NCBI GenBank assembly: GCA_964030475.1
Contig: CAXIPT010000012.1
Span: 1,330,132 to 1,394,131, forward strand
Length of the DNA stretch: 64,000 nucleotides
Direction of reading: 5' to 3'
From: Tethya wilhelma
Taxonomy: Eukaryota; Porifera; Demospongiae; Tethyida; Tethyidae
A program made the translations under genes and the position numbers. Below, one piece after another: positions 21,554 to 35,013 of the stretch. Below the pieces are notes generated by a model. It worked only from the letters and a program-made list of their open reading frames with translations. It was not told where the DNA came from and did not search any database. The stretch's first letter is position 1, and every line of letters starts with the position of its first letter.

Positions 21554-24500
21554 TATATTTAGGATTTTAGTAAAATGGGGAGCTGATACAATGCACTCAT
21601 ACTCTTATATAGGTAGCCATGGGATGGATTACCTTCCCTTCACCCACAGGGTTGGGTTGTGTATTGCTTGTATTAAATGATATTGACTTTTGTATATTTC
21701 TCAGGCTTGGCAGGCGCTTGAATCTGAGTTACTCTTGTTAGAAGTTCCAATCCCAATCTATTTTGCCTATGAAGATGAAGAATTACTACGAATCTTTGAG
21801 GATCTTAATATCAGCGCAGAGAAAGACAAGAACTCATCTGTGGCTGGATTATTGTATTCAACTCTGTTTGGATATAGCTATCAAATGGTATCTGAAGTCC
21901 AGAAGGAACCACAACCAGTGAAGGACATACAATTTACTACTTTACTGGTATGTGCAGTATAGTGACTCAGTGATGAATATTATTGTTTGTGTCATGTTGC
22001 CATCATTTAGGCCAAACTAACAGGTCAAGGTTTGGAGCATAAGCTACCTACTGTTGCACTGCTGGCACACTACGATTCAATGGGTCTTGCTACTGTAAGA
22101 GAAAAGCAATTATTCTGCAAATACTACAGTACTTGCGGAGATGCAGTATTACTTTTTTATCATGCTGCTGACCTTACTATAATTATGCTATGTAGTTATT
22201 TTCAAAGAGTAAAAATTTTGTAGTTTTGGTGGCACTCTGAAAATTTTACCCATGAAAAATTCCTAATTGTATAGCGATGTATAGGGGAGAACTGCTTGAT
22301 CCTCTAAAATAGAAGTGCAAAAAGGGTTGCGATCACATTTCTGTGAAAATTATTCAAGAATTTCTAGCTCTAAAGTATTACCATACTTTTCCCCTTTTGA
22401 TTGGGGTCTAAGACTAGACTAGCATATACATCCTTTTAGAATGATAAGTTTTCTTCACCCGCAGGTGATGTAAACATTAATATTCAAGTTAATGCGCAAT
22501 ATAAAATCTACAAATGATAAGCGTTACAATCAATACTGGTTGCCTTTGTATCCATCCACACAAGTGTGCAGTCATGTTCAGATTTTGTGAAGTTGTTCAG
22601 AGAAAATGAGAAGTGAATAGCAAATAAAAAACAAGGATTGAATTATTTAAGGTTGGGTCATGTGACACAAGCGATCTGATTGGCTCTGCCTGTTTTTGAG
22701 CAGAGAACACACAATATATGCCAGTTTTTCTAGACCTCATTTTCTGCTGGGTGGAAAAGGTGGGGTCTAGGGCTAGACTATGTATGTGCATGCACATATA
22801 GAATTGGTGTATCTTTTTTGTGATTGTGATATAATATAGAGTTTTTGTATCTCCAGTCATTGTCAAGTGGAGCATATTCAAGTGCAAGTAGTGTTACCGC
22901 TCTATTAGAAATAGCAAGACTGTTGTCCAGGTATGAACAAGTTTCATGCATACTGTATGTACATATGTACTATATAACCTGAACTTTTGTAGAACTTTTG
23001 ATACAACATCTAAGGTGGCTTCTATTAAAGTTCACTAAATTTACTGGAAACCTTGTACAATTTTGCAATTTACAGACTTTACAATGATTCTAAACAACGT
23101 CCTAAGTATAATGTTGTATTTGTCATAACTGGAGCTGGAAAATTCAACTACTTTGGTGCTAAGAGCATGCTTGATGATCAACTGGATGATTCAGGTTAAA
23201 AACATAATGTTATTACCTTCAATAGTTACGTTGCTGTTAGTAGGGGTCGCAATAGTCATTTTAAATTACTGCAGGACTTTTAGAGAGTGGACTATTGTTC
23301 TAGAAGCATACTGTGTTTTGACAATTGACTCTTGATGATGAATGTTGTCATTCATTCAGTCATCATGTGATGAATATTGTCATTCACTGGCCGTATTTAC
23401 TTTTCTGCTGTACATGTACGTGATAACACGTGCACTCCTTTTGGTGGCTTTGATAGCACCTTTTCAAATGTACAATATAAACAGTCCACATGCCTACTGC
23501 AACTTCCTCTGTGAAGGGTGCAACAGCTCAGATTAAGCTTCTCAAATGAGTATAGAGGACTGTTCTAGTAGGTGTTTATCTGCATGTGCCTTGTACCTGT
23601 AGTACATGTAAGTTTTGATATACTGCACCATTTTGTCAGTAGTTCAGCAGATGTTTATCGCTCTACTGCAGATTCTTCTTTTCTTTCTCATGCGGACTAT
23701 ACACTATGTCTTGATGGTTTAGAAAGTCTGGATTCCAACAATCTGTATATTCATGTCTCAAAACCTCCAAAAGTTGATTTTCGAGCTAATGATCTACTTG
23801 TGGCACTAAATCAGGTAAAGCTTGTTAGGTCTTGGTGCATGCAAAGCATGTTTACATGTAGAGGGTTACAGTAGTTGTTTTGTCTGTCCATCTATCTGTT
23901 ACCAGTAACTAAGAATGACAGCTCCAGTACCAATTGTAGGCACTAACATTCACTAATTGGTATTTCTGGTCTTGCAAAACACTGTAGTTGGTAAGTTCTA
24001 ACACTTGTGCTTCTCTGGGTGCTTAGTTTTCAAAACCACATCCATCAACTGCGCCCCTTTTAGTGTGCATTATCTAGAAATACATAGAGCTTGGATTGGG
24101 TGCCGGCTCCATTGAACCATGGCTGGGGAACAGGTATGAGTACTCAGTTGCTAACAATTGTAACATTTTGTGAAATTATGCAGGACAGTGCCTTTTTGAG
24201 ATAATTATAGCTTTGTTTAGTGGTAAAACATTTTCTGTCTGGTTACTTAATTTCTAGTTGCTTTGCTGCATCGAAACTAAATAGATGTGAAATGAACATC
24301 AGTCTGTCAAAGTTTTACTACTGTACATACCACACTGAGTCTTTCAGAGATCATGCATTCAGCTGTATACTGTTATTGCTTGGCTTGATGGCTGAATTAG
24401 AGATTGCTTACCTGGGCTTGGTTGCATAAGTCTCAGCACTGATGGTCTGCTTTTACACAATTCTTTGTGCATACTACCAGTTGTGTGTGTGCCGAGGCTT

Positions 24501-27500
24501 ATGATGTCATGTAGTGAGGTAAATTGCTAAGCTGCCACAATTTAAGTACAGCTTAGTTTACCTTTTACTGCCCAGTTATTACTAGTAAATACCTATGCTG
24601 GCATGCATCTGGCAGTATATTTTAAGCACAAGCAAGGAGCGCGGCGAGCAAAGCAAGCCACACTCCTTGTATATATAAATATATAATTATTAATATACAT
24701 GTGTGTATGTGTGTGTGTGTGTGTGTGTGTGCATAAGTAATCAATTATACATGTAATATTCATTGAGACAGAAGTAGAATTTATTGTACACTAATCAAGT
24801 AATTTTGCTGAAGTTTGTGTTGAGCACTATTCTATCTTCATTTTTATAGTCAGGAAAATGTCTTGATTCTCATTGTAAAGTCCACCTTATTCACAAAAAG
24901 ATTCGTCTAAGTGAGGAGCTGTTAGCATGGGAACATGAGAGATTCTCGCTAAAGAAACTTCCAGCTGCCACAATTTCCACTTATCCAGGTCATAAGGATC
25001 ACAGAAGAAATTCAATATTTTTAACTAGGTATATTGTTGATGGTTAGATGTCCAGTGTTGCCTACAGACAACCTATTCCCAGTATGATAGTACTGGGTAC
25101 AAAGGAATGGCACGGATGGTCCATTAGTGCAATACAAATATTCATGCGAATGACTCTGCAAAAACTGAGCACTTTGCTCTAAAAGGCTTCTTAAGCTACT
25201 ATTTATAGCTCTTTCTCTTTCTAATGAGCCCAAAAACATGGCCTAAAACCATCCCTAAAGTAACAAATTAAAATATGCCAAACCTCCAATTTTCTCCATC
25301 TTCTTTTTATTCTTCTTCTTCTATCTTGGCTCAACTTTTCTCATGGACTATTCACTTTCAGAAGCTGATTCTTGAACGAACAAACTTGGTATCTTTCGGG
25401 TCAGTTGCTTTTGCCATCGATTTTTAGTGTCTCTCATTGATTAGCTAGATACAAGGCAAAAAGCACCTTCTCCGCATGACGGCCATTAATTTCTACACTC
25501 ATGCATAATTCATTAGTTACTGGGGAATTCAAATTGACGACCCTTTCCACACACTAAGATTGGTTTTTTGGAATTCAAATGCAAATTGCTTGGAACTATT
25601 TTGCGATACCTGGTTGCTCTTCTTAGGAGGTGAATACTTTCCTAGATTATCATATTATATAGCAATCGCAAGTAAATCTTATAATACAGCTCCTGCCTCT
25701 AGATATCATACGTGTTTCACTTCAGTATCAAGCAGGCTATACATAGCATACACAGACAAACTCAAATGTGAAAAAATGTGAGCAAACAGTAAAAAAAAAC
25801 ATTGGAAATGTAATGAGACACAGGAATGGCTGAATCGTAAAAGAAAGCAAACAAGATATGGAATGACTGTTAGATTGTGTAAGGAATTTTTCCTGTGGGC
25901 AAAGTGTGAGACTCAATATTGAGAGTGTTTCATGCAACCCATACAGGAAGAATTCTGCACTAGGATTCCCAACCCCTTTGAAAAGGAATAACTGAGTTTA
26001 CATGTGCTTCTTTAATTTTGGCAGGACAAACATCACTGAGCAAACTCTGGCAAGGAATATTAGAGTAATTGCTAATGCAATAGCTTGGCATATATACAAC
26101 ATCACAGCAGAGGTGAGGAACTTGAGATTCAGATTTATAACTGTGTATGATCAGCTCAAGACCGCTTTTAATTGAGGCATAGTACTTAAATATATAGTTC
26201 ATGTTATCTATAAATTAACCTTAGATATGCCAGTGGCCATACAGTCACCCCTTGTGCTTTCTCTCTTGTAGAATGCAACTCCCACATTCGAAGGGACCAC
26301 CGATATTAATACCAATTATGTTATGGGCTGGCTCCACCACCTGTCTAGTAATGCTCTGTCACCTCAGTTACTGAACCAAGACCATCCTGTTGTGACATGC
26401 ATGGAAGATGCCTTGAGCAGATATGCACATCTGGTAGTAAAAACTGTTCATACCCCTGATAAAAGGTACCATGCATCTGTCACTTACATTCAGTTTATAT
26501 TGTCAACATATATTTTGTGTAATTTCTTTGTAGCAACCCTGAAGTTGTTGCTTATGACAGTGAATCTACTAGGATTACAGCGTACAGGTAACGAGCAGTG
26601 TTTATGCTCATTTCCTAAAGCATGGGGTTGTAGGTGCACTGGCCCTAGTGTTTTGGTGCTGACAATGTCATATCATTATATAGAATTCTAGATAATGTAC
26701 TGCCCATTCATTGATATGTTCACAAAACCAAGCAGTTAATTAAAGGCATAGTCACATGGGAAGCCCTAGATTTGAACTTACGTGACAAAATAAAGCTGTA
26801 TTGTGCACGTACCATATAGTGGGAATTTTTCGTGGAGGAAAGTTTTGCATTTTCGTCTTGAATAGAAATTCGCAGGGAAATTTTTCGTGGATTTTGTCTC
26901 TACATTACGTGACGACCTTGTACCTTACAAATTTCTTGGGGGGAAATTTTCGCGGAAAGCTGCCAAACTGCGAAATTTGCAAAAAATTTTGCCCCATGGT
27001 AATTTCCCGCTATAATAATTATGGTAATTCCTGCGCGCAGAATATAGACCAGCGCTAGTGTGAGTCTCCACGCTTTTCAAGGCAGTTGGGGAAAAAGTAG
27101 TTGGGTAAGCTAGCAAACTAGCGAACATTGATACTAGAGCTTTTCATGACATTGGCTGTATTTGCACCGGTTTTCAATGCTAAATCTACCTGTTCTCCAT
27201 CGCAAACACGTGGACAAATAATATGTGATTCTCCGTAACTGTGCAAAATAATTACATACCGATGACATATTTCAACCAGTCAGATTGAGGTTTTGATTTT
27301 TGGGCTAGGAATTCAAAAATAATACCATGCAACTGTGCCTTTAACCCTCAGGACATCTTTCTCTGGATGATTAGGAGGGTGTTCATGTTTGAGTTATAAC
27401 TGTACTTATTTTGGAGTTATAACTATGTTCATGTTTGTATCTGGGCTTTTTATGCACATAACAAAGCACAGATCTAATAGTCAGAAATTTTGCAGAAATT

Positions 27501-27931
27501 TGAAAATTTAATCAATCATTAATATTTTTTTACTTTTTCAGGGTGAAGCCTGCTGTTTTCGATTTGTTTTTAGCAATTTCTATAGTTCTCTACAGTTCAC
27601 TATGGTATTTATTTATCATGGTAAGTACCGCCCAATCAGTAGCCAATTGTTTGGCAGTACAAAGAGTTGTTAATGTATACCTTTGTATTGAGAAGCATAG
27701 ACACAATTAATAATATTTAATAATAGCAGAGTTTCATGCAGAAGGGAGGGATATCTGTTGTGCCTCCTCTGGTGGTTGTTGAGGGCATTCTGTTACTTTT
27801 GTGTCATGTGCTTTAGTAGATTAGTAATAATTATTGCCTTTTGATTCTTCTTATAGGTTTTCCCAATTGTGATATCACAGATAAATAGTATTCCAATTGT
27901 GATGAGAGTCAAGGCCACTAAACTAGATTGA
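19737..27931 (+). CDS. NCLN: Nicalin, ER membrane protein
   Basis: The 13-exon model is 19737-19902, 20798-20988, 21705-21947, 22011-22094, 22857-22930, 23076-23194, 23672-23814, 24850-25028, 26025-26112, 26272-26465, 26534-26587, 27542-27620 and 27857-27931. It gives 562 residues, close to human nicalin (563). All joins are GT-AG and keep phase. Conserved blocks include VHDFTAHRMQHYDLHG near the N-terminus after a hydrophobic signal or anchor, LLAHYDSMG, VFVITGAGKFNYFGAKS, LYIHVSKPP and EELLAWEHERF. A C-terminal membrane helix follows VKPAVFDLFLA. Nicalin is the nicastrin-related partner of NOMO and TMEM147 in the ER, acting in multipass membrane protein biogenesis. Introns carry repeats, including a palindrome-head element in intron 8. 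A polyadenylation signal AATAAA is at 28013. Confidence 0.95.
21184..21219. repeat. (GT)n microsatellite in NCLN intron 2
   Basis: A near-perfect dinucleotide run. Confidence 0.95.
21515..21551. repeat. (CA)n microsatellite in NCLN intron 2
   Basis: A perfect dinucleotide run, opposite in orientation to the GT tract about 300 bp upstream. Confidence 0.95.
23830..24140 (+). repeat. Dispersed repeat R1 in NCLN intron 7
   Basis: It shares scattered blocks with 31100-31360, for example GGTTACAGTAGT.GTTTTGTCTGTC and CTTCTCTG.GTGCTTAG followed by GTGTGCATTATCTAGAA. It is a diverged interspersed repeat with no coding potential. Confidence 0.65.
24490..24670 (+). repeat. Dispersed repeat R2, 3' part, in NCLN intron 7
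   Basis: It carries the R2 signature: ATGATGTCATGTAGTGAGGTAAATTGCTAAGCTG, then a terminal hairpin of the type CAAGGAG..GGCGAGC.AAGC.AGCC..ACTCCTTG at about 24633-24665. The same arrangement is seen at 30830-30990 and 35430-35775. Confidence 0.65.
24703..24731. repeat. (GT)n microsatellite in NCLN intron 7
   Basis: An interrupted GT dinucleotide run. Confidence 0.9.
25078..25900 (+). mobile_element. Palindrome-head element inside NCLN intron 8
   Basis: The head is at 25078-25097 and the body is as in copies 2-6. A single tail arm ends near 25880, without the second inverted arm. It lies 50 bp after the exon 8 donor and fills most of the intron. Confidence 0.75.
26810..27026. mobile_element. 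MITE, TACCATATAGTGGGAA type, in NCLN intron 11
   Basis: The left end TACCATATAGTGGGAATTTTTCG pairs with the right end AATTTCCCGCTATAATAATTATGGTA. The interior has GAAATTTTTCG and AAATTTTCGCGG blocks. It belongs to the same family as 33556-33926. Confidence 0.75.
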
Positions 27932-28513
27932 TTTATTGTCTTGAGAGCTTATCAGGAGCAGTCAAGACATTGTACAAAATAATTATTATAAAAATATTTA
28001 ATCATTATTATTAATAAAGCATTGTGTTATATTGTCTAAGAGTGTGTTTACCTAATTATACAGTTTATGTTAAGGGGGTTTTCATTGCTAACAAATCACA
28101 CTAATTCTGCAATTCTATGCATGTACTACTGGCCATGGTAACTACTTAATGTTATGTTGCACAAGGATACTCTCTGTCTGGCTGCTCCTAATTCTGTCCC
28201 ACAGGTAGTTCCTAATTTTCATCATAACTATAATCATCCAACTATCAGAGCTTGGACAAATCAAGGTTACAATAATAAGTATGTACAAAAGTCGTTCCAG
28301 AACTCTGCTAGCTTATCTAGGACATATCCCTAGACATCTAGGTTTGTTGCATGCTTTCATAGCAAGCGTAATCGTTGATAAATGCACCCAGTGTGACATT
28401 CATCAATCTACACTTGACCACTGCTACTGGGGTCAAAGGTCGCATGCATCATGAAACGACCTTTACCCTACTAGAAATAGTTCTCACTTTGGCTTTGAAT
28501 TTGGTGGACAAAG
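27932..28513. other. NCLN-GTF2E1 intergenic region
   Basis: It contains the NCLN 3' UTR with AATAAA at 28013-28018, then presumably the GTF2E1 promoter. No repeat or further gene is recognised. Confidence 0.5.
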
Positions 28514-31500
28514 ATGGATAAGAGTTCTAATTTGAATAGTAAGTAAGTGCATGTAACTGCAAGTTTGAACAAGTAATAAAGAAAGTAATGAGATACAGAA
28601 ATTAACGTCCAAATAGAAACAAAAAATTGGCTATAGTTGTGTACTGGAAAAAAAAAAAGTCTGTCTGTGGGCTACATCAATATTAAGCAGATTGAGTCCC
28701 TTCCATCAGGGAAGAATTCTTTACACAATCTAACATCAGTCAATTTCGGCACATGGCAAATAATTTGTCTCATTTTCAACGAATTTAATATGGCTTAGCT
28801 GGCAATTTATAGCCAAATGTGCCTGCCATTCCATCATAATATTATTTTATTCTTTCTTTTTACGATTTGGCCATTCATGTGTCTCATTACATTTTAGAGA
28901 TTTTCTGACTTTGTTGTATTCAAGTTGGTAGTTTCTGCATCAAGTTCTATTGTTGTGCGTATGTTTGGCCTCAATCATGCAATTATCTCTACAAACTACA
29001 TATTTTTTTAGCCGAAATTCCAGATATTCTTAAAAGGCTCGTGTGTATTGTTGGTAGAGCATTTTACCAACCAGGACATATTGCTTGTCTGGATGTCCTT
29101 TCTAAGTATCCATGGTTAGTTTAAGTTTAGTGTTTTGAAATGGATTTATGCCTGTATTAAATTGACAGTGTATCCGAAAGTGACCTTATTACAGTTTTGA
29201 AGATGTATGGTTGCCAAAAGCAGGTGAAAAAATTAATGTATTTTACATTGGTTATTTTATATCATTATAGAGCTGCTTTCTCTACCATCTTTTATTCTTA
29301 CTGTAGTTGAGACAGATTTTGACAAATCTAAAAAAAGACAAGCTTATCAAAAGGTAATGTCGTTGAACGGTTTGTTGTACAAGACCTGTTAGTAAACAAC
29401 TGATCCCTCAGGATTGGTTGGCAAAATAATGAGCAAACACACTGAAGTATGTTAGTAACCTAAGTTTGCTTGTACTTTACAGTGATTTTACACATTATTA
29501 CTAATTATGACAAGCATCTTCATCAATCTGATTGCTTATTTCTATACCTGAACTCTGATGGTGCATGCCGAATGGAAGGTGGCTGGTGTACGTACTTTTA
29601 GCTTCCCATAGTTTTGAATTATCTACTATAGTAGTATTCTTGCCTGTTGATATTGGTCCAATTTTGTTTGTATATAATAGTCATGCCTAATTTTATTTCT
29701 AGTGAATTGCATTCATAATATTATGTTGTATTATTATAAATTATACTTTCAGTATATTACACAAATACACAATAACATTATACACAAATACTGGTTATTC
29801 TGTTTATTCAGTATTGACCGAATGGAAAGTGAAGAAAAATTAACAGATGTACATGGTCAAGACAAGCACAATGTCGTGAAAATGGTTCATTACTACTACA
29901 TCAATTACAAGCAGTTTGTCAATGTTGTAAAATATAAACTGGACCAAATGCGAAAAAAAATAGAAAGCAATGAAAGAAAGGTACTATACATTTTGCTCTT
30001 GTTTCAGTTTAACCATTACATTCCACAAAATATTTTTCAAACTAAATCAGTTGCCCATACCAATTATGTGGTAGGTACATTCTGTATCGTTATAAATCTT
30101 TCTCAGGCTCAGAACCGAACAAATTACATCTGTTGTTCATGTGACTCAGTCTATAGTGACCTTGATGTTGGCAATCTTTTCGACCCTACAGATGGCAATC
30201 TTAGGTATGTAATATCGGCCATGTAATCGTGTGTTGTGGCATCATACATTATTAATTTGTTCAGATGTAGTCACTGTAACAGTGTTCTAGTGGAAGATGA
30301 ACAGAAAGAAGATGATGTTGATGCTCGTACACTTATAATAAAGCAAGTTGTACTGCAGATTAATTAATCCATAACCTCCTGATAGTAGCTCACTGTGGAC
30401 CCTTTTGATGGTTTAAAGGAACTAGCAAAGTTGTGTGTGTCCGTGTGTGTAATGGAAGGTCACCGGAAGTGATGTGACCTTGAGCTAAATGCTACTTTTT
30501 CTCTGGACTGTAATACTATGAAAAGTGTGCCTACAGTGCTAGCTTGGATAGTCATAGCCTAGGATAGAATGGCAGGCGCTACAAGTATGGCTAACTTTTT
30601 TTTTTTTGAGATCGCTGATAAAGTTTACCAGTGGCATCCGTATCCAATAAAGAAGCGTGATAGAGAAGTCACTCTTTCAGAAAAGAAGCGTAGCGAGGGG
30701 AGAACTTTCACTTCTAGGACTCTGCCTCTCTGTTGCTATACACGAAACACAGCTAGTCAGATAACGAGTTTCTTTAATTGCCAGCTTATTGCAAAAAGAG
30801 CAGAAGTCAGAAAAGGGTCATCTGTGACGTCACGTAGTGAGTAAATTGCTGAACTGACCAAATTGCAAGAGGAGCAGTGCATGCATTGTTACATTTCACT
30901 GCTCAACTATTACTATGCAGATGCCTGTGCTTGTATGCATCTATATAGCAGTAAACATAAGCATACTTCATACATAAGCAAGGGGCTCCTTGTAGTCACT
31001 AAACATAGAAATTGCCATTTTATAGACCCCAGAAATGTGCAAGTTTGCGTGTATTGCTGTTACACCCCACAATAGTAACTATGTGGTCAGTTGTTATTAA
31101 GCCTCGGCACGTGCATAGCACGTGCAGAGGATTACAGTAGTCGTTTTGTCTGTCTGTCTTTGTCCCATCGAAATCTCAAGAAAGACAGCTCTACCGACAA
31201 AACTGATGGTACTTACGTTCAGAAATCTGAATGATCTTGTAGAAATATATTTTTTGCTACCCAAAATACTATAGTTGCTGAGTTTTGAGGCTTTTGTGCT
31301 TCTCTGAGTGCTTAGCTTCGAGGCCACGCCCATTGATCTGGTGTGCATTATCTAGAATTCGTGTAGAATGGAAGCAGCTCAGCTTAGCTGCATCAGCTGC
31401 ATGGCTGCTGTTGCTATTGCTGTTGCTCTTGGTCAGTGGTGCTTGGTAAGACAGACAAGAGTTGGCCTCATTTATTATAAGCATATAGATGTATAATTTG

Positions 31501-34500
31501 GCATGCTTAGATTTTTCTGTGTGGCTAGCTAGCTGAGCTGCATGCCAGCCTGCATCCGCTGAGCTAGATTATCTAATGTATAATGCAAGCTGGGTTACTA
31601 ATTATCAAGTTCAGGTATAGACTGGTTTAGGTAGCCCAGCTAAACTTTGTAATATGCTTAGTAGCTATCTGACAACATGCAGCTAAGCATTCAGTCTGTG
31701 GCACAGTTTTGTGCTGTATTTCATCACTGAGAGGCAGCATCGGTATAACCATTTATGTAAATTGTGATGGTGGCCTATTAGTTTTTTTGATTCACCCAGG
31801 TCATACATATATGTATGATATACTCGATTTCACAGTGTATGCATGTATGTATTGAGTGCACTAGTTAGTTGAATGTGCCGAGGCTTGTGCACCAGCGGTG
31901 CTTTCATTACAACTGAAGTTGCTCACAAAGTGCACTTAAGTTTGTCATATTATGTTATTTTTAGTAACAAAACACTGCTTATGTACTGATAAATTGCCCA
32001 TTCACTGTACAGATTAAATCAGCAGATGAGACCAATTATGGATTTGCTAAGGCAAGCTGATTCTATTAACTTAGCACCTGAAGTACTAGAGCCCGAAGCC
32101 CAAAGTATTGTAAAGGTGTGGTCCTATAATTCTAATGTCATTAGCATTGTGTACTGGTGCTGTAAATCCACCAAACTATGTTTGTATGATTTCTATGAGT
32201 GATCATGTAACTGCATGTATGTAATAAAATTAATAATTAATACAATTCACAGAGTTCTCTTCTTGTAGCATCTGAAGTTGAGTGGAGTTTCTCATAGATC
32301 AACATCTGACAAAGATTTGGGTTGGACTACAAAATCAACGTATGTTTGTGCACATATTCTTCAAGTTAAGTAATAAAACAGAAAATGACTCAGCATTTCA
32401 CCAAAAGCATAGGTCTGCCATAATATCTATATTACCAGCTAAATATCTCTGATACACAACAACCAGTTTGAATTACTATTATTGCTTATGACATCATGGT
32501 TATAATTAAACTTGCACCTTTTATTAATTTACAATAATACTTGGGGTTAAAGTTGTATGCAATGCATAATCCTATGTTTGCTTATTGCTTTGTTTCTTGT
32601 TGTCCTCAGAATGGACATTTATGGTGACAGTACAAACTATCGTGTCAAAATTGGTGACACTGATGAAGGGAAAATGGTAGGTTATTTGTATATATTGTAT
32701 GACGTATGCAGTCCATGCAGATTGGAAATTTCTGTAAATATAGAATGCAAGTGAACTATATTGTAATGGTTGTTTAGGCTTCCATACACATTGTCAATAT
32801 TTTATCTTCCCCCTCCTTATACAGTTAGGAAAGTTTAGCAACACTGCTAAAGTAGTTATTGGGCATTTTATTTGTCTGTTAATAAAATTCTCTTGTAGAA
32901 CTTAAGGATGGCATTAATATTATTAGTGACAATAAGCACTAATTTAAACTTCTATAGTATAGTACTTTTCTTCTTCAATTATTATGGAAATTTTGTTCCA
33001 AGAGTGTCAGTCCAAGTACTGGAGAATTTTAGTGATAGACCAATATACTGTCCCAAACTACTCCGTAGGAGAAATTTAGTGCTTGTCCGTACTCATTATT
33101 TAGACTCCTTGATACAAGGTACAACCATTACTATCTTGCTAGCATATTGTTCATGCAGTAGAACTGCTGCTTGTATGTCCGTTAAAGTTTATGCCCTTTC
33201 ATTTTATTTCAGCCCAAGCAAAAAGAGAGGCCTGAATGGATGGTTGAGAGTACAGTGTATCCATCTGAGATGTTGGAAAAGGATCCATCATTGGATTTAA
33301 TTTCTACAAATCATCCTCTCCAAGATGGTGATAAACCCATTTCAGGTAATAATAGCTATGTTTTGTGATGTCTGACTTTTATGTATATCTCATGTTAGGG
33401 ATTTTTACGTGTTTTTGTTAATTTTTGAGGATGAGCTGTGCGATGCCCTTACATATGTAGATTATGGATAATTTCGTGCATAAAGACTTTCGTACATATG
33501 GATCATGATCCCTGAAAACTGCTAATGAAATCTTTATGAGTGCATGCATTTAGACTACCATAATTATAGTGGGAAATTTTCATTATTTTCGTGACTAACC
33601 CCTGAGTCACGAAATTTTCCCACCCACGAAAATTTCTTCTGAGGTCAAAGGTCACGATACTGCCCACGTGCACGTTGTCAAAGACTTCAGTTTTCTGTCT
33701 CTTTCTTGTCCTTTCAAGAAGTTTGCAGTCAAAATAGCTGGTATCTAGCTAGAATAGTATTCTATACATGTATACCAAAACAGATAAACTGTCACAAGAC
33801 CTTCAAGCACTGTAAGCTGGAGATAGTTGAGTCCCAAAAATTAAAAAGCACGAATATTTTTTTCTGAAGCGCAGTGTAGACTTTTTACGAAAGTTTACAC
33901 CCCCGAAAATTTCCCGCTATATGGTATGTCCACCGTTCATTCTGATTTAGGTTACCCACAATTTATGTTCATTATTGGTGCTGTTGTTGTGTAGATCATC
34001 AAATAATGGCAGATCTGTTGACCTATGAAGGAAGTCAACCAGTAGGCAATGTTACTTCGCAGGATAATTTTGAGGAGGCTAGGTATAGTAGCAGTGATGA
34101 CGAGGGAAGATCAAGAAATGAGATGGATTTGATCCCTGATGAGACAGACAGTGATGACAGTAGTGACCATGAGTATACCGTAAAGGTATTACATCTGTGT
34201 ATGGACTTTCTTCAGAATGGATCATTCCTATCTCTACTGTAGATTGTTTGTGAAAAACAGGGAGGGTGTAGTTTGATACATGAACTACACAGAATACCAA
34301 CTTTATTTGAGTGAATATCACTCTTAAGTTGCTAGATGTGGGTGATTGGCTAAAGGGTTGCTTCTCTCCAGAGATATATAGTTACGAACATGCTTGATCA
34401 GTCTCGAGCATGTATTACCCTAAATCTTTTAACTCTTGCTAGTAGATTTGTATTTTACTTGCTTCTATACAGGTTGGAGATAGAATGGTTGGAGTAAATG

Positions 34501-34598
34501 AAGTAACTAGTGAGATGCTTAAACAGATGACTGAAGAAGAAAAGGAAAAGTATAAACAAGTATACCAGCAAGCTCTTTCTCATGCAGAGTACTACTAG
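28514..34598 (+). CDS. GTF2E1: TFIIE alpha subunit (general transcription factor IIE subunit 1)
   Basis: The 13-exon model is 28514-28538, 29012-29114, 29169-29223, 29307-29353, 29812-29980, 30107-30204, 30265-30342, 32013-32115, 32269-32339, 32610-32676, 33213-33345, 33995-34185 and 34473-34598. It gives 421 residues against 439 in human. The protein starts MDKSSNLN, then a winged helix (EIPDILKRLVCIVG..FYQPGHIACLDVL) leading into YYYINYKQFVNVVKYKLDQM. A zinc ribbon (CCSCDSVYSDL..CSHCN), DARTLIIKLNQQM, an acidic Ser/Asp stretch (SSSDDEGR; DETDSDDSSD) and a C-terminal helix (MTEEEKEKYKQVYQQ) follow. TFIIE recruits and stimulates TFIIH at the Pol II preinitiation complex in the nucleus. Intron 7 uses a GC donor (AAA|GCAAGT), needed to keep the conserved KLNQQ frame. 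Introns 1, 7 and 11 hold repeats. Confidence 0.95.
28553..28915. repeat. Diverged foldback element in GTF2E1 intron 1
   Basis: The left arm (GAACAAGTAATAAAGAAAGTAATGAGA) and right arm (TTTACGATTTGGCCATTC..GTCTCATTACATTTTAGA) are old relatives of the tail arms of the palindrome-head element in inverted orientation. This suggests a solo foldback remnant. Confidence 0.5.
30415..30995 (+). repeat. Dispersed repeat R2 in GTF2E1 intron 7
   Basis: It is similar along its length to 35014-35775: GGTCACCGGAAGTGATGTGACC, GCTAGC.TAGGATAGAA, GAGATCGCTGA, then GTGACGTCACGTA.TGAG. It ends CAAGGGGCTCCTTG. The open frame at 30569-30844 inside it is not conserved in the other copy and is not called a gene. 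Confidence 0.7.
31095..31365 (+). repeat. Dispersed repeat R1 in GTF2E1 intron 7
   Basis: It begins with a small palindrome (CGGCACGTGCATAGCACGTGC) and shares GATTACAGTAGTCGTTTTGTCTGTC and the GTGTGCATTATCTAGAA end with 23830-24140. Confidence 0.65.
33556..33926. mobile_element. MITE, 371 bp, in GTF2E1 intron 11
   Basis: Inverted ends TACCATAATTATAGTGGGAAATTTTC and GAAAATTTCCCGCTATATGGTA. The internal hairpin-like GTGACTAACCCCTGAGTCACGAAATTTTCCC is not shared with the other copies. Confidence 0.75.
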
Positions 34599-35013
34599 TA
34601 CTGATGCTGCAAGAATAATGAATTGCTAATTGCAAAAAAATTATAATTTCACCACCTTATCAGCTGATCATGTACATTAATTTTTAATGATAATTGTTAT
34701 CAGACCTTTAATTATTATATAGTTGTGCACTATAATTAGATAATAATTATATTATTATGGGAAATAATGATGGTTGCACTATACTGTGGATTGCTGAATT
34801 GAAATTATTACAATAATTTTTTTTTAGTGTTATAATATAATTATATATTAATTTTGATAATATTATATAAATCATTATTATAATGCACATGCAGTTAAAT
34901 TGAAAACATTGGTTTGCCCTATAGCTATTATATAGTTGTAAATGCATACTTATAATTTTGCATTATTTCATACAAATTTAATTGTACAATAATTATGTCG
35001 TGCACATCATCAT
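34599..35013. other. AT-rich 3' flank of GTF2E1
   Basis: This is a strongly AT-rich stretch with many ATTATTA runs and no gene. It separates the convergent GTF2E1 and USE1 together with the repeat that follows. Confidence 0.5.

Noticed and set aside
30569..30844. 91-residue frame in GTF2E1 intron 7
   Set aside because: It lies inside dispersed repeat R2, and the homologous copy at 35014-35775 does not keep the frame.
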